This document shows positions 21,855 through 33,884 of a DNA stretch of 64,000 nucleotides, one piece after another. A program made the translations under genes and the position numbers. Numbering within the stretch: position 1 is the stretch's first letter; every line of letters begins with the position of its first letter. Source of the DNA: Brachycybe producta (Eukaryota; Arthropoda; Diplopoda; Playtdesmida; Andrognathidae); the NCBI GenBank assembly GCA_036925085.1, contig JAUPFP010000041.1, positions 256,001-320,000 on the forward strand, read 5' to 3'. The notes below the pieces were generated by a model, which saw nothing but the letters and a program-made list of their open reading frames with translations, searched no databases and had not been told where the DNA came from.

Positions 21855-24800
21855 TATTGAATGTCATCGTTTTTTATGTTTGAAAATGATTATTTTATAG
21901 TAGATAAGATTTGCAGCTCAAAACTCACCCTTTCTCTTCAGTCAGTCAGGTTCCCCTTACAAGAACCCAATGACGTAATCGTGTCCTTTCACTTCCTTTA
22001 TCAGTTTTTATATAATTATAGTTAAGGTATAGTTTTAAATGTCCAAACACATCTTGAACTCTTTAATTATTCTGTCTGTCAGGTCCAAAATTAGAAGAAA
22101 AAAGTGTTTTAAGGGTAATTTCAAGTTAATATCTTGTTATGTCAGTTTAAAAATGGCCTAACTTTAAGCAGACGATTTTTTTTTAATTTTTATCTATAAT
22201 TTTTATCTATGAAAACGTTCATTTTGAAAGATAATTAATTGAGCTGCTACCCTTCTAGCTTATAAAACACTTTCAAATGTTATAAGTTTCTCTTTATTGA
22301 GCTTCTGATAAACAGAATAACCATAGTTTGAAAAAAAAAAAAACAGCTGTTTGTAAACCATGAAAAGTTATCAATTTGCAATTTCTCACAAGGAAATAAA
22401 AACTACTAGTGGAAACCCAATACTAAATATTTAATTAAAAAAAATTCCTGGAAAATTCATATGACTACCAGATTAGGATGTTCTACAACTTTAGAACCTT
22501 AATTCGCGCCTTCGACGCAACCTATATAATAACTCTACCACCCTAGCGTGGAGGCTAGCGGCTCCTAATCGAAAGAATACGGTTAAGTCAAAACAGTATT
22601 AGACAACTAATTGGTAAATTTACAACACTCGGTGTAGGGCCTACATTTCTAAATTATTCGAAGAATTATCTTCCAAATAGGTTCTTACCAAACAACTTCT
22701 TCAACCTTTCCTTCTCCTCCTCTTCTCAAATAGTTCAAGAATCGAGGTTTGTGGTTAATTAATTCGTCCTTCGCGCATTTATCTCATTTGCATATTTTTA
22801 ATGAACACAATGTTAATTAATTAAAATAACATAACACAAATATGATGAGATTCATTTCACAAAAAAAAAAACGTCCTCGACACAAAACAAAAAATCAGCT
22901 ATTAAAACTAAATTGAAACGACCGACAATAATGAGAAAAGAAGAAAATTTTAAAAGTTTCTCATTGACCTCTGACCTCGACGAAAATGTGTCAATTGCTC
23001 TTATCGGAAGTGACGTCAATTTAGTTAAAAATCACATAAAACAAAATAAAAAACAAGAACCTCGTTCCTTCATAAATGAATAATTTCAATTAATAACAAA
23101 CCGATAATCAACTTGCCATTTGAGAAAGTGGTTGTTGCCAGAATGAGATTGAAAAAGTGGTCCACAATCCAGAAAAAAAAAAGCAGAAGCGGGCGGGATT
23201 TCTCCTCCTCATTCAGGCATCCAATGAGTGGGGGGACATTCAGATCCTCTTCTTTCTCTCATTTTCGAATAAATACAATTTCTTCTTATTCACATGTTCA
23301 CTTCAATGGATTTCAAACATAAACAAATTAACACTTTAAAAATAATAAATACGAACGTCGCATTCTTCCTTTAAAAATCACGACTCAATAATAAACTCGC
23401 AGAAGAAACGTAAGTTTCAACAGCTGACCAAAAAAACTCAAAAAAGTTTCTAGAAACTTGTGATTATAAACCCCACAATTATAACGAATGGAATATTCCT
23501 TGCAAAGAAACGAACCAATCACGAATGGGGTGAAAGAAGGTGCCGCTCAAGAGCGCCATATATCTCAATTTGAACAACAAGTTGGCCAGAAATGAGAATA
23601 GAGGTGTTAAAACTTATGAATGCTTGGAAAAATCTACTCACTAAAATATATCACACACACACACACCAGGGCGGCGCTGCAAGTAAAGAGTGCTCGAATG
23701 ACAAGGAAGCCTATGAGAGTAGCAAACGTTTTCTCTAGAGAATCCTTATATACAATATTTTTAAGAATAATTTCTTGTTGATATCTTTCAAAATAAACTT
23801 TTTATAGTCGTCTGCTTAAAGTTGGGCCATTTTCCAAGTGACAACTTTTTTCTTATACCTAGCACACAACTGATAATTTAAATGCATTTAAATAATAAAC
23901 GTGTTCTACAGAGCCCTATGAAGTGCAAACACACAATATATCGAATTCACTTTATTCAGTTAATAATCTGAAAATATTGAGTTAATACTTAAATATAACT
24001 AATTAAACTATTGACAAAATATTGATTTAGTATTTCAATTTAAAATATTAATAATAAAGTTAATTTTTATTTGGTTCATGTCCTTAACTAGATTCCGTAA
24101 ATTCACCTAAACACATTTAACTTGAATTCATTTAATTCATGTGTGTACAAGGTAGTGCTTTATAGATATTCATTTTGCTTTCTCCCCCTCCTTTTATGGC
24201 GTCACTGAAGTGGCTAATGCTATGCTCCATAGATGTTTTCGTAAAAACAACATTATGGAAAAATTCAAATTGTTTTTAAAACAAGATTGGTAAAATATTA
24301 CGTTAACAGTTTTTTCATGGCAATTTATACAATTTATAGCAGTTTGAAAATCACACGTTTTTTTTTATTTTCCATTGACGTTTAATGAAAAACTATTTTC
24401 GCCTTTTTCGAGCTGCTATAAAAAGTTTATTGCTAAAGATATCAACATGAAAAAAACTTAACATTATCAGCAACTATTTTACTCTAAAACACTTTGAACT
24501 TTTTTTCGTAAAGTTTCTCCTGAAAAACGTTCGTTTGAAAAATACAAATTTTTTCAAAGCCGCGCAGGTGGGCGAAAAGACCTAGTATACAACACTATAA
24601 CCACGCAGGCGCGCCATCTCGGAGGATGAAAAGAAAATAAATATTTACAAAGCCACCTTAAGTGCATAATTTCATTTTGTTACGGAAATTAATACGGAAT
24701 ACAAAAAAATGAAGATTAATGTAATTTGTATGTTGAAATCATGTTATTTGCTTGTGTATTTGCTTAGGTATTGTGCTTAGAACACACCTCAAGCAAATAA

Positions 24801-25550
24801 CATGATATGCTAGGAAGGTATTACCTAGCATATTCATTTGCACATTTTGTAAAAGCTACTTTTTAAAATGTATTAATCTAAAACAAAACGAGAATAAAAC
24901 TTAATTTAATGTATTTTTTTTTACAATTAACCTCCTGTATAATTCCTGGAGAAAAAAAAAACATTTGTAGAAAAACTAAAACTAAATACGTGACTAAAGT
25001 GGCATTCATTAATTTACACAATGTTTAAAGAATAATAATTATGTTGTATTTGTAAACAAATAAATACAATTATTTTTTTACAGTTGCAACACAAAACATA
25101 ATTGAACACACCACCAGTCTCAAAACGTTCATTTTTGATTAAGAAAAGCTAATCTATAATTCTAAACCAATAATATTAATCAATTATTATCATTTTTATC
25201 AATGTACAAATTAAAATTAAATCCATATCACATTCTATAAAGTATAAATTAAGATAAATTCATTTCAATATGTGAACAAACTAAGATATATATGTAAAAA
25301 CAAAGATATAGACAGTAAGGTAGCTCAACTCAATGTTAGAGAAAAAACATAGCGGGTGAGCGAGCTTTACTTATAAATTATAATACTGTATAGGCTCTCT
25401 TCAAGGTTCTCTTTATTCCTTTTACCTATCCTTATCGTTATTGGTTTTTTTACAATGCATTTTACAAGCTGCAATTGGATTCTTGTTCCTCTGCCACAAG
25501 CCTTCTTAGCTGCTTGTGGAGTCATTTTTCAAACTCAAATTCTATATTTC
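21855..25550. other. AT-rich non-coding stretch with repeat copies
   Basis: Holds a copy of the GATATCAACATGA-type family (22120-22340), a (CA)n tract at 23650-23666, and at 24205-24670 a copy of the GGTGGCTAATGCTATGCTCC family (see 46262-47215). A hairpin TATGCTAGGaaggtattaCCTAGCATA lies at 24807-24833. No exon recognised. Confidence 0.35.
24205..24670. repeat. GGTGGCTAATGCTATGC repeat family, uninterrupted copy
   Basis: Begins AAGTGGCTAATGCTATGCTC and ends GCCACCTTAAG, so the termini are inverted. It includes CTTAACATTATCAGCAACTATT and AAAGCCGCGCAGGTGG. Compared with 46262-47215, it lacks the foldback insertion after GTTCGYTT. A further partial copy lies near 4850-5180. Confidence 0.65.
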
Positions 25551-25554
25551 TATA

Positions 25555-25772
25555 CATTAGAGCGTCTATAATCGGAACGTCGGTTATCGGAACCGTCGAT
25601 AATCGGAGCCAATTTTTTTCTTATTCTTATGGAAATAGAAATTTTTTCCTTTGCAATCGTTTTTTTCTAACTTTTCTCCACTTTTTTTTTAATGGGAGGT
25701 CGATTATATGAACTGCTTGATTATCGGAACTATGCATGTCCGACATTTGTTCCGATAATCGACGTTCTACTG
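25555..25772. mobile_element. pogo/Tigger-like MITE, copy 1
   Basis: Right end GATAATCGACGTTCTACTG mirrors left CATTAGAGCGTCTATAATCGGAAC, with TA on each side (25553-25554, 25773-25774). CAGTAGAACGTCGATTATCGG is a pogo/Tigger-type terminus. Internal GGTTATCGGAACCGTCGATA words repeat. Confidence 0.72.
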
Positions 25773-25802
25773 TATAAAGAGAACAATAAATCTTTTAGGG
25801 GA

Positions 25803-25945
25803 TGTTTTTTTCTGCACTTGTGGTCGAACCATTCACGACCACATGGTCTATTTGTCTATACATAATTCAGTTATTGATATCTACAATTTAATTGCAAATA
25901 ACCGTAATTAAGTCATAGTTCGACCACACGTGCAGAAAAAAGACA
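25803..25945. mobile_element. 143-bp foldback MITE
   Basis: Arms TGTTTTTTTCTGCACTTGTG...GGTCGAAC and GTTCGACCACACGTGCAGAA...AAGACA pair almost completely; an internal GGTCGAACCATTCACGACCAC hairpin lies in the left arm. No coding capacity. Confidence 0.65.
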
Positions 25946-25949
25946 AGCC

Positions 25950-26835
25950 TTTATAAAAGGCCATGTACTGTCTGTGGCCTCATTGCAATCATGGTATTAT
26001 ATAACTGAAAAGCTCTAGGTAGAGGTATCGCAATTTGTTGGTTACACTCAACTATAGCGCATATTCTGGGCTCTTAGTTGAGCTCACTTTCACTATATCT
26101 CATATCTCATATTAAAAATGAACAGTCCTAACATAAATCAAGAAACAAATATTTTTAATTTAACTAGTCATGTCATAAGAATATAAATGAATTAGTAAAC
26201 TTAAATATTAAATTAAATGTTATCCCTATTTATCCTATTTATAAAAAAAAAGATTTGCATTAAATTCAAAATCAGTAGTTCCAGGATACATCTGAATAAA
26301 CTTTAAAATTAACGTATATAAATAGTTAAAATAAATTAATAAATTTACAAAAAATTAATTTAAAAAATCATGTGATTAAAAATTATTTTAAGCTGAGCTT
26401 AAAACTTAAGACGAAAAACTCCACATAGTGAGTCTATAACAAATTTAGTTTGGATGTGCATTAATTACACCCATTACCCCCAAAACGTAATAAAAAACGA
26501 CGTTAAAGCTGTATTCTAAAATGTTAAGCTAAAGTGAATCAAACAAAGATAAACTTAAAAATCCTCCATAGACTTACTATTGAGAGGTTGCTCTTGCATC
26601 ATGGTTTAAAGCTTAACTTTATTTTAAGCAACGTTTCTGACTACTGGAGTAAAACCATAAAGCAAAATCAAACTCTCCAATATTAGGCCCATAATAATCT
26701 TTAAGTCAATGCAAGTGCTAAACTCATCAACTTTTACATAAAAGTTTGTACCAAGAGTTGATAAGTTCAGCACTAGCTTTGACTTAAAATCAGTAAGAAT
26801 ACGTCAATAAAAATCATTTTAGAATATAACTAAAT
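25950..26835. other. Non-coding, no gene seen
   Basis: AT-rich. Contains AACTATAGCGCATATTCTGG...CTTAGTTGAGCTCA (26049-26086), a small inverted word pair also seen at 44330-44380 and in part at 59905. Confidence 0.3.
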
Positions 26836-26839
26836 CTAA

Positions 26840-27611
26840 AGTCTAGTACACACCGGATTTTTTGTTGCGATACATTGTTGTGATTCAATGTTGCGGGGCA
26901 AAATCGCAACTGACGCGATTCAGACCCGCAACATTGTTCCGTGTCCACACCTACACTCAGTGTTACTTCCTCCGTCTTGCTTTCACCATGTAAATATCAC
27001 GAGCGGAAGTGGCCCTTGCAATATGGGCCTACACGGCGATTCATAACGAGGGACAAATAAAGGAGAAACGGTGGGTGGGCACACAAGCTCTTCTCAGCTG
27101 AGAGCACATTCGGTTTAAGCCTTTTGGACACCCTGAAATTGGAAGATGGGGCAGGATTTTTAAATTTCATTTCTTTTCGTTACCATTGTAGTCAGAAGAC
27201 TACAACTGCCCACAAACACAATTTATACAGAACGTCCTCAATTAGTTTAACAATATTTTCAGTGGTCCACATCTTTTTTAAGTCTAGTACTAGACTTAAA
27301 AAACGACGTGGACCACTGAAAAAGACTCAAAAGGCTCAGTTTGCTTTTAATTATTAAAGACGTCTTTAATAATTAAAAGCAAACTGAGCCCTTTGAGTTT
27401 TTGTTCATGTGTCAAAAGACGTCCACACCATGAAATGTCCCGCAACAATGTTGAAATGTTTCCCATTTCGATGGGACTCAAAAAACATGAATCTGAGCTG
27501 CTGCGATTCAGCCCGCAACATTTCAACATTGTTGTTGGACAGAATCGCAACAGACACGATTCAGCCCCGCAACAATGTATCGCAACAAAGCATCCCGGTG
27601 TGTACTACCCT
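26840..27611. mobile_element. PIF-like foldback with central palindromes
   Basis: Ends AGTCTAGTACACACCGG / CCGGTGTGTACTACCCT, flanked by TAA on both sides (26837-26839, 27612-27614). Arms contain repeated TTGTTGCGATACATTGTTG, GATTCAGNCCCGCAACA words. The centre carries two palindromes (27260-27317 and 27333-27390). Short open frames inside follow the arms and are not genes. Confidence 0.78.
27333..27390. repeat. Perfect 58-bp palindrome
   Basis: The 29 bases at 27333-27361 are the exact reverse complement of 27362-27390, centred on GACGTC (outer words GGCTCAGTTTGC / GCAAACTGAGCC). Beyond it, ACTCAAA-type words continue the pairing imperfectly. Confidence 0.95.
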
Positions 27612-27614
27612 TAA

Positions 27615-28655
27615 CAACCCCGATACAATTAAATGTACCCTTTTTTGGCTGCGGTTGCATTGGAAGCGTTCTTGGGGAACAAACCCTACTGAGCTGTATT
27701 CGTAAGAATACGTCAAAGCTAACTTACAAAATAAAGTCAGTGGAAATATGATTATTACGAATATAAAGGGATCGACCGATGTATCGGCATCCACCTCGGC
27801 CAATGGCGGCTGAAAAACTCCATAGGCATCGTCTATTTATCTGGCCGAAGGTACCGATGGGCAATAAAATATAAACATTTAATAAAATGCATCAGTGATC
27901 ATACATCTTTATAGAAATGACAGTAATCCAGTGACTGTAATTCAGTATTACTATAATGTGTGTGACAAATAATTGTGTACATTCTATTAATCATCAATTT
28001 ATTTCGTAGCACGACGCCACGTCCATAGAAATACATGTATATGTAGGCCTACGTGCAAGGCCGGAGGGGGCTCTAGGCTTCGTGATTCTTGGGGTCTCAC
28101 TTCACCTGATTGGCAACAAAATGCTAATAATTTTAACACTACAGAAGTTTTGCACAGGCCCTCAAGAGCTCCGGCCTCTAGGTTTCAGCCTACTTAGACT
28201 AAATAATAATCCGGCCCAACGTAGGTGAAATCACTACTGGATAAATAGATGAATATTAGAATGTTTGGACTGATTTGCAGCAACTATTTTTTTTTTTCGA
28301 TTATGGTTTAGTTAAAGACCTGGTTGACAATATATTGTAATGCAGAAACAATACAAGTATCTGTAAACTGCTCAATGCTTATATGCGTTGTTAAAATACA
28401 CCAACCGATGTCGACAAAGCGATGTTCGTACATGTGCAATAGTGTATTCTGCATTGACTTCATGGCGGGCGCGCTGTGTGTGTAATAACCAACAACCATA
28501 TATTAAAAAACAATCCTCATTGATGGATTTTTATATCCATCGGCACCGGCAAATGGTTATTTTTCTCCATAGGTCGATCCCCATGAATATGTTAACGTAC
28601 ATCTGCACAAAGTATGAACGAATGAGGATTACTTCGCAAAACAAAACAAAATTAA
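27615..28655. other. Non-coding, no gene seen
   Basis: Unremarkable AT-rich sequence. A GGCCGGAGGGGGC...CTCAAGAGCTCCGGCC inverted pair at 28060-28180 may mark a small relic. Confidence 0.3.
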
Positions 28656-28666
28656 TAAGGCTACAC

Positions 28667-29457
28667 CAGTGTTTCCCAAATAGCGTTCTACGGAACCCCT
28701 GGATTCCATGAAACATTTGTCAAAAAATTAAGTTACTTTACATCAAAAAACCTATATACACAGTAGAGTTCTGATTATCCGAGATAATGTAGACCAAGAA
28801 CAGCTCAGATACGGTCAGACTTGGTTAACACGGAAAAGTTAGTATTGTTATGTATATTGTTTTTAAAGTTGTATTTCAACTGTTTTGTTTCATTACATAA
28901 AGAAGAAAGCATAAAAAACACTCATGGCAGTCATTTTAGTATACTAAAAAAAAGTTGCTTTTTATACGCCTACACATATAGGCGGCTTTTAAAACTCGGA
29001 TAACGCGGACCATTGAATTATCGGGACTCTACTCCGATTATAAAGTTTTAAAAAAATGTTTTAGTAAAAATTCTATTAATTTTAATTTAATTTGTCACAA
29101 CTTTGAAACGACTTTGAAAAGATAAATATTGTTTTAAAATGGGGGACGACACTCTGACTTCTGGCATTTGTCTAACTCATAATCTAAACAATATTATGCA
29201 AGATATTATGCCTTTTTTTGTTTTTTTGTGTCAATTCAACCACTCGGTTGCACAAAGTTGGAACGTATTTTTACATACATGTAAAGGTTAAGTGATGGTT
29301 TAAAGAGTTGTTTATGTTCATACTTATGAGTGCAAAGAAAGGGGAGATAGGTAGTAATAGGTTACTTTTCCGTGTTAACCGAGTTTAACCGTATCCGAGA
29401 TGGTCTTCGTCAATATTAGCTCGGATTAGCGAGAGACTACTTCATTGAGAAACACTG
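28667..29457. mobile_element. hAT-like element with a nested pogo-like element
   Basis: Ends CAGTGTTTCCCAAATA / TTCATTGAGAAACACTG, flanked by GGCTACAC (28659-28666) and GTCTACAT (29458-29465), 6 of 8 identical. Inside, 28761-29443 forms a second inverted repeat with pogo-type ends. Confidence 0.72.
28761..29443. mobile_element. pogo/Tigger-like element nested in the hAT relic
   Basis: Left CAGTAGAGTTCTGATTATCC...GATACGGT and right ACCGTATCCGAGATGG...TCGGATTAGCGAGAGACTAC pair over about 55 bases with several mismatches. The interior repeats GTTAACACGGAAAAGT / ACTTTTCCGTGTTAACC (28826, 29366). No transposase recognised. Confidence 0.6.
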
Positions 29458-29459
29458 GT

Positions 29460-32400
29460 CTACATAAAGTACGATGTGCAGAAGAGAAGATGCGGAATCA
29501 AACCGAATACTATCAAACTTATGCACCATGCAGAAAAACAACTTAAACCGAACAAACTAATTTAAACAAATGTATCAGAACTTCTGTACAACCAAAAATA
29601 AGCATCCAACTTAAACTATCTATAAACACATTTTTATTGTTCTCATTGTAAAATTTCAATCCCTTTAACATTCATTTGTGCGATATAGCATTAAATAAAA
29701 GTGCAATTTAATATTAAAACTTAACTAAAACAATGCCACTTAAAAATGCCAAAATAAAACTTGGAAAAAAAAATATGAAATTTGTTTGTTTTGTAAAAAC
29801 ACTGAAGCAAAAAAAAATTAATATAAGTTACTCTTATAATAATAACATGCACTGGTCACTTAACTTTTGTGTAATAATTATTAAACCAAAAACAAAAATT
29901 TGTGGGAAGAAGAAAATACGAGTATCTTGCTCGATGTTCATCGTACTTAAATTAACACTTAAAAAGTGGCAAACAAAATGTTGTAAAAAATCTTGTCAGA
30001 GTTTCTTTATCCTCCAAGGTAATTAAAACTAGCATATAAAGGAAATAAATGGCTGTGTTCGGCAACACAAGACAATAGTTACAACGAGAAACTAACAGAA
30101 TGATTGCTTACTCTTTGAGGCGAATCTTTAAAAAAAACGAAAATTGTCGATTGCAATTGTGTCTGCCATTTTCTACTCAAATACGAGGCCTAACAAAGCA
30201 CAGTATAAATAGGCTATGGTGACAAATCGACATCAATATCTACATTATACTGTACTAAATTCAAAATGTAACCTCTAATGGGGTTGCAACAAAAAGGCGT
30301 TCCTAAAACGATTGTTATAAAACCTTACATTGCTCATATGATAGTTTGTTGTATTGATTTGTGACAGTAAAAAAACATCGATAGGCATAATGATGGTATT
30401 TTTCAGCCTCAATGAATAGTAGATAGTCGTTTCACTATCGATAATTCTATCGATTGTAGAAAAGACAATTAATTCTCGAAAGACAATACTATTTTTTTTA
30501 AACATTCAAGAATTATACTTATTACTTTAAAATGAATTTAGAAAACTACTATTTTTATTTAATTTTCCGAATTTGACTTGTATGCCATAATGCAAATATG
30601 AGTTATATTTTAAGATTTTATAGAAGGAATAAATGCAAAATTAAGAAAAATAAATAGCAAAAAAAAAAAAAAATGCTACATATTTTGAAAAAAATTTTTA
30701 ACTATTAAATTAGCATAGTTTCTCGTGCAAACGTTGCTACCAGGTTAATGGACCCAAATAAATATTCAAAATTTAATTAAAATATTTAACGTTGTTCGAA
30801 AATGAGTATTATACCTATAACATTCTATATAGGCCTATGGTTTTTGGTTTTTCAAATTGTCTAGTACTACTACACTTCATAGAAAATGTTCCCTTAGTAC
30901 GGTTCAAAAATGAGCGACTTCTAGGCCACCCTGTGTCTGAAACCCTACCACTCGAGTCGATTCTACGTGACGACTTAGACCTCATTCAACTACACTAGGA
31001 GTCGTCTGTTCTCGCCCAGAGTCTGATTCGGCCACACACACACACACCGACCATATTTTGCAGTTCAACTTGACCACTAAAAGGTGCTCGTCTGTGAACA
31101 GCCATGTACACGCACTTCTGTCAACACACTAGTGTCTTTTGAACATCACGTCTACTAGTCTGTGGCTAGAAATTAGTGCATTGAAGGCTATTTTCTATTT
31201 AGCATAGCCATTTTCAAATGAAACTAGAAACTAGTTAGTTGTTAAACCCATTGGATTTCTTCTCAACATTATAAAAATCATATTTTCTCCATTTCAACTA
31301 TTCTATCGTCTGATTATCTAACATTCAACTTTCATCATGTATTCTTATTTACACGATGTCTAGTTTCACAAAAGATACTTTTCTAATATTTATTCACATT
31401 AACAGCACTTTTGCTTTTATTGCCGAACACAGCCAATGGCCAGGCACACAGTTACAGTTTCATCACTACCGTGGCCTGTACTTTTTCAAGTTCGAAAAAC
31501 ATCATTGTGCTTTAAATACTATCCACACTTTTCTTAATTCTACGATTTGTCCTTCGGTTGAAAGATCGCGTTCTTTATTTGATTGGTCTTAACAAGAACG
31601 GACGTCATTTCCCAATTTTACTCATCGCCGCTATCGAAAAATTATTGTTTTTTTTTCCATCCTGATTTGAGTCTCTCAACGGTTGAAATGGCTACGTCAT
31701 CGCTCATCGAAGCAACAAGCGATGACGTAGCCGTTTCACCTGCTGAAAGACTTGATTTATTAAGAAAAGTGCAGCATAGTAAATTTGTAGGCTATTTGGC
31801 AAGCTACTTTCAAAAATGAGCAAAAAAAAAAAATATAATTTTACTTCAGAGAAACTTAAAATTTGTGACAAAACTAAGCGACGGCTGTGGAATTTGATTC
31901 GTGGTACTTAGCAGACCAAACATCAATTATAACAAAAAATATATAATATTAATAAAATGTGATAAAGATTTTGTAAAACTGGAAAAAAAAGTGAAATTAA
32001 ATCCTATTGTGAGAAATGTGGACAAGAATTAAACCACAGTTGGTGACGGTCATCAGACTAATAGTCATGACAAGTAGTTTGAGATGAGACTAGATATCAC
32101 CGCCAATTATAAAATTAATATATCGAAGCATTCTCGAGACAGAGAGAGAAAATCGATCAAACAAAATCACTTGTTTCAATTTGAGAGTTTTTTTTTCAAG
32201 ACACGGCCGAAGGTTCTAACCTGCAGTCGTATGTTAACACATTTGCGTAAAACACAGGATCGAAGCAATGGAGTCATAGAAAAGGATTACTCGATGCTGG
32301 CCTCGGAGGCGCCGAACCGATTCCCGCCTGCAGAAAAAAAAATAATCGGGTTAAACGGTTTCCACTGTATAGAATGACAGATTAATTAAAACAAATTAAT

Positions 32401-33145
32401 TAATAATAATAGTAGGTCAACCAGCTCCATTAAATAACCAAATCGGTGAAAAATTTGACATTTTTGTACCAAGACATAATATTTTCCCTCAGCATAACAG
32501 TTGAAAAGTTCGGTGGGCATAAAACATACTTGAATACACTGGAGTGCATGCTAGGTTCAAAGTTTATGATTAAAATATATTAGGAACCTCATATATTCTA
32601 CTGGTAGCACACATCACTAATTTGAAAGTTTAAAAAAGCAAATATAAAGTGATGTAAAGCAAAAATACAATTGAAATTGATCATAGAAAGGAACCAAGAA
32701 TTGTTGTGCATCCATCGTGACCCCTCGAGTAGGGCATTTTCATTGCCCCTCAGAGGTCCAGCCGGATTTACATGTGTAATATTCTTCATTAGCTGCAAAT
32801 AATTGATAAAACTGCATTTGTAAAGCTCCTTTTCTTTAATTTTAATTTTTGATGAATTACTCTGCATGTAGCTATAGAGGCCTGTGGCAGAGAGACAAGA
32901 ATCCACCATAAGTGTGAAATTAATGTGTAAGCAGCTAACAGTCACCTTTAGGTTTAATAAAATATATTAAGTTTTCGACTCGTGCGGTTAATTTGTAAAA
33001 AGGATACCATAGAGTACTGTGTAGTATGCACGCTCGTAATTTGATTGCGTTTACAGAGCCAATTGATAGATGGCGCTGTTAGTGTAACGAGAAGTACCGC
33101 AAGCACGTATTTAAGAATCCATGTAATGTCTATTATTATTGTTGT
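29460..33145. other. Non-coding; may contain the missing AGFG1 terminal exon
   Basis: I searched by eye on the minus strand for a phase-0 exon ending in an NPF-type C-terminus and found none. A pogo-type end CAGTGGAAACCGTTTAACCC lies at 32350-32369 (minus strand, TA-flanked). A strong hairpin lies at 31685-31737 and a (CA)n tract at 31034-31046. No other exon recognised. Confidence 0.35.
31685..31737. repeat. 20-bp-arm hairpin containing TACGTCA
   Basis: GAAATGGCTACGTCATCGCT (31685-31704) pairs with AGCGATGACGTAGCCGTTTC (31718-31737) with one mismatch across a 13-base loop. Each arm carries a CRE-like TACGTCA word. It does not belong to a family seen elsewhere in the window. Confidence 0.75.
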
Positions 33146-33150
33146 TGTTA

Positions 33151-33445
33151 CAGTAGAACCTCGATTAATTATCCGCCACCTATGGGACTGGGGTGTTGGT
33201 CGGTACTCAATAAAAGTCGGATAATAATTATCAAATTGTACATAATATAATTATTTATTAAATTGTACAAAAAATACGTTATCGTAAAAAAATAAAACGT
33301 AAAAAAATTAAACAATTTTAATTAAAAACGTCATTAATTTTAAAACTTAAAAGTAATAGTAAAAGTCTTTTTGGAAGGAAGGGACATGGTGTCCGTCGGT
33401 TAGCACGTAGAGTTGGTTGTTCGTAGGTTAATCGAGGTTCTACTG
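33151..33445. mobile_element. pogo/Tigger-like MITE, copy 2
   Basis: 295 bp with ends CAGTAGAACCTCGATTAA / TTAATCGAGGTTCTACTG, perfectly inverted, and TA on both sides (33149-33150, 33446-33447). AT-rich interior without coding capacity. It lies just downstream of the last recognised AGFG1 exon. Confidence 0.85.
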
Positions 33446-33615
33446 TATATATTTATTTTTGCACCCGAGAATTGAAATTATCGAATACTTGAATATTTCG
33501 ATAATTAAACCATTTTACTATTTTCAAAATTAGTAAAGAATAATTTAGTGAACAAAAGTTTACTTAAGCCAAAATAAAAAACGTTGTCAAACTTTAAATT
33601 CAATTCAAAACTAAC

Positions 33616-33884
33616 CATGAACGGATTCCCTACAGCCGGTTGCCACGTTCCAAATTGTGCGGCTACGGCCATTTTATAAGAAGGATAATTTCCATTCGTT
33701 GGCGAAGTGAACGAAGTTGGTATCTGACTAACAGTCGTCCATCCAGGTCCGCCAGTAGAATAGCTGCCCATCATCATGTTAGTTCCACCGGGATATGTAC
33801 CGGGAAATGCTTCGGATGGCGACGTGGCTCTAGCAACATTCATGTGATTTCCAGATAACGTGAATCCCGAAACAAAAGGATTAC
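33616..33884 (-). CDS. AGFG1: AGFG1 coding exon 9 (two NPF motifs, last exon recognised)
   Basis: Codes for GNPFVSGFTLSGNHMN through to AVGNPFM, about 89 residues rich in Gly, Ser, Thr and Pro. The final NPFM lines up with the NPFMTG near the end of AGFG1. The exon ends at donor GTTAGT in phase 0. Reading on into the intron gives 19 unrelated, Phe-rich residues before the frame ends, so a further exon is needed. Confidence 0.85.

Noticed and set aside
27393..27803. Open frames of 70-100 codons on both strands
   Set aside because: They follow the arms of a foldback element and have no recognisable domain.
32598..32945. 115-codon minus-strand open frame near the AGFG1 3' end
   Set aside because: No NPF motif, no suitable phase-0 acceptor and no family resemblance; not accepted as the missing exon.
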